Assembly (NCBI GenBank): GCA_028701415.1
Contig: JAQVQU010000055.1
Span: 3,321 to 8,814 of the forward strand
Reading direction: 5' to 3'
From: Clostridia bacterium
Lineage (GTDB): Bacteria > Bacillota > Clostridia > Christensenellales > DTU072
Length of the DNA: 5,494 bases
The position numbers and the translations under genes are program-made. Shown piece by piece: positions 5,471 through 5,494 of this stretch. The notes under the pieces were generated by a model. That model saw nothing but the letters and a program-made list of their open reading frames with translations, did not search any database and was not told where the DNA came from. How positions within the stretch are numbered: the stretch's first letter is position 1; every line of letters starts with the position of its first letter.

Positions 5471-5494
5471 AATTGTAAAAATAAATAAATTTAA

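Overview
The window is AT-rich, with about one third G+C by eye. It has strong AGGAG-type ribosome binding sites and genes packed head to tail on the + strand. This fits a low-GC anaerobic Bacillota (Clostridia-like) chromosome. A lineage beyond that cannot be read from the sequence. The anaerobic lifestyle is suggested by a small protein of the TM1266 family, which is associated with [FeFe]-hydrogenase systems. No mobile element, CRISPR array, tRNA or rRNA was seen.

Region 1 (1-4005) looks like one tightly coupled gene run. It holds the 3' end of a Clp-family (ClpB/ClpC-type) unfoldase, a long-form ribosome hibernation factor (hpf), a TIM-barrel sugar-phosphate isomerase/epimerase-like protein, glucose-6-phosphate isomerase (pgi), and a strongly divergent MalK/UgpC-like ABC ATPase. 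The gaps between the last four genes are +3, -14 and about -14 nt, so translational coupling is likely. A candidate promoter inside the clp 3' end could start transcription just ahead of hpf. The mix of proteostasis, ribosome hibernation and hexose-phosphate metabolism suggests a growth-state or carbon-state unit. That link is inference.

Region 2 (3988-4153) is the most structured non-coding part. A good sigma-A-type promoter (TTGACT, 17 nt, TATATT) overlaps the end of the ABC gene. It is followed by a leader of about 130 nt with a tandem AATCAAT repeat, a possible antiterminator hairpin, and a strong intrinsic terminator whose U-tract directly abuts the next gene's ribosome binding site. This is the architecture of a transcription attenuator or riboswitch. 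I do not recognise it as a known class.

Region 3 (4154-5441) holds a TM1266-type small protein and, 13 nt later, a SsuA/TauA/NMT1-like substrate-binding lipoprotein. Its permease and ATPase are presumably beyond the window. A 16-base element seen in the leader recurs (14 of 16 identical) just after the lipoprotein gene.

The two most notable items are the ABC protein that keeps its P-loop but has lost the other catalytic motifs, and the uncharacterised attenuator-like leader in front of the TM1266-lipoprotein pair.
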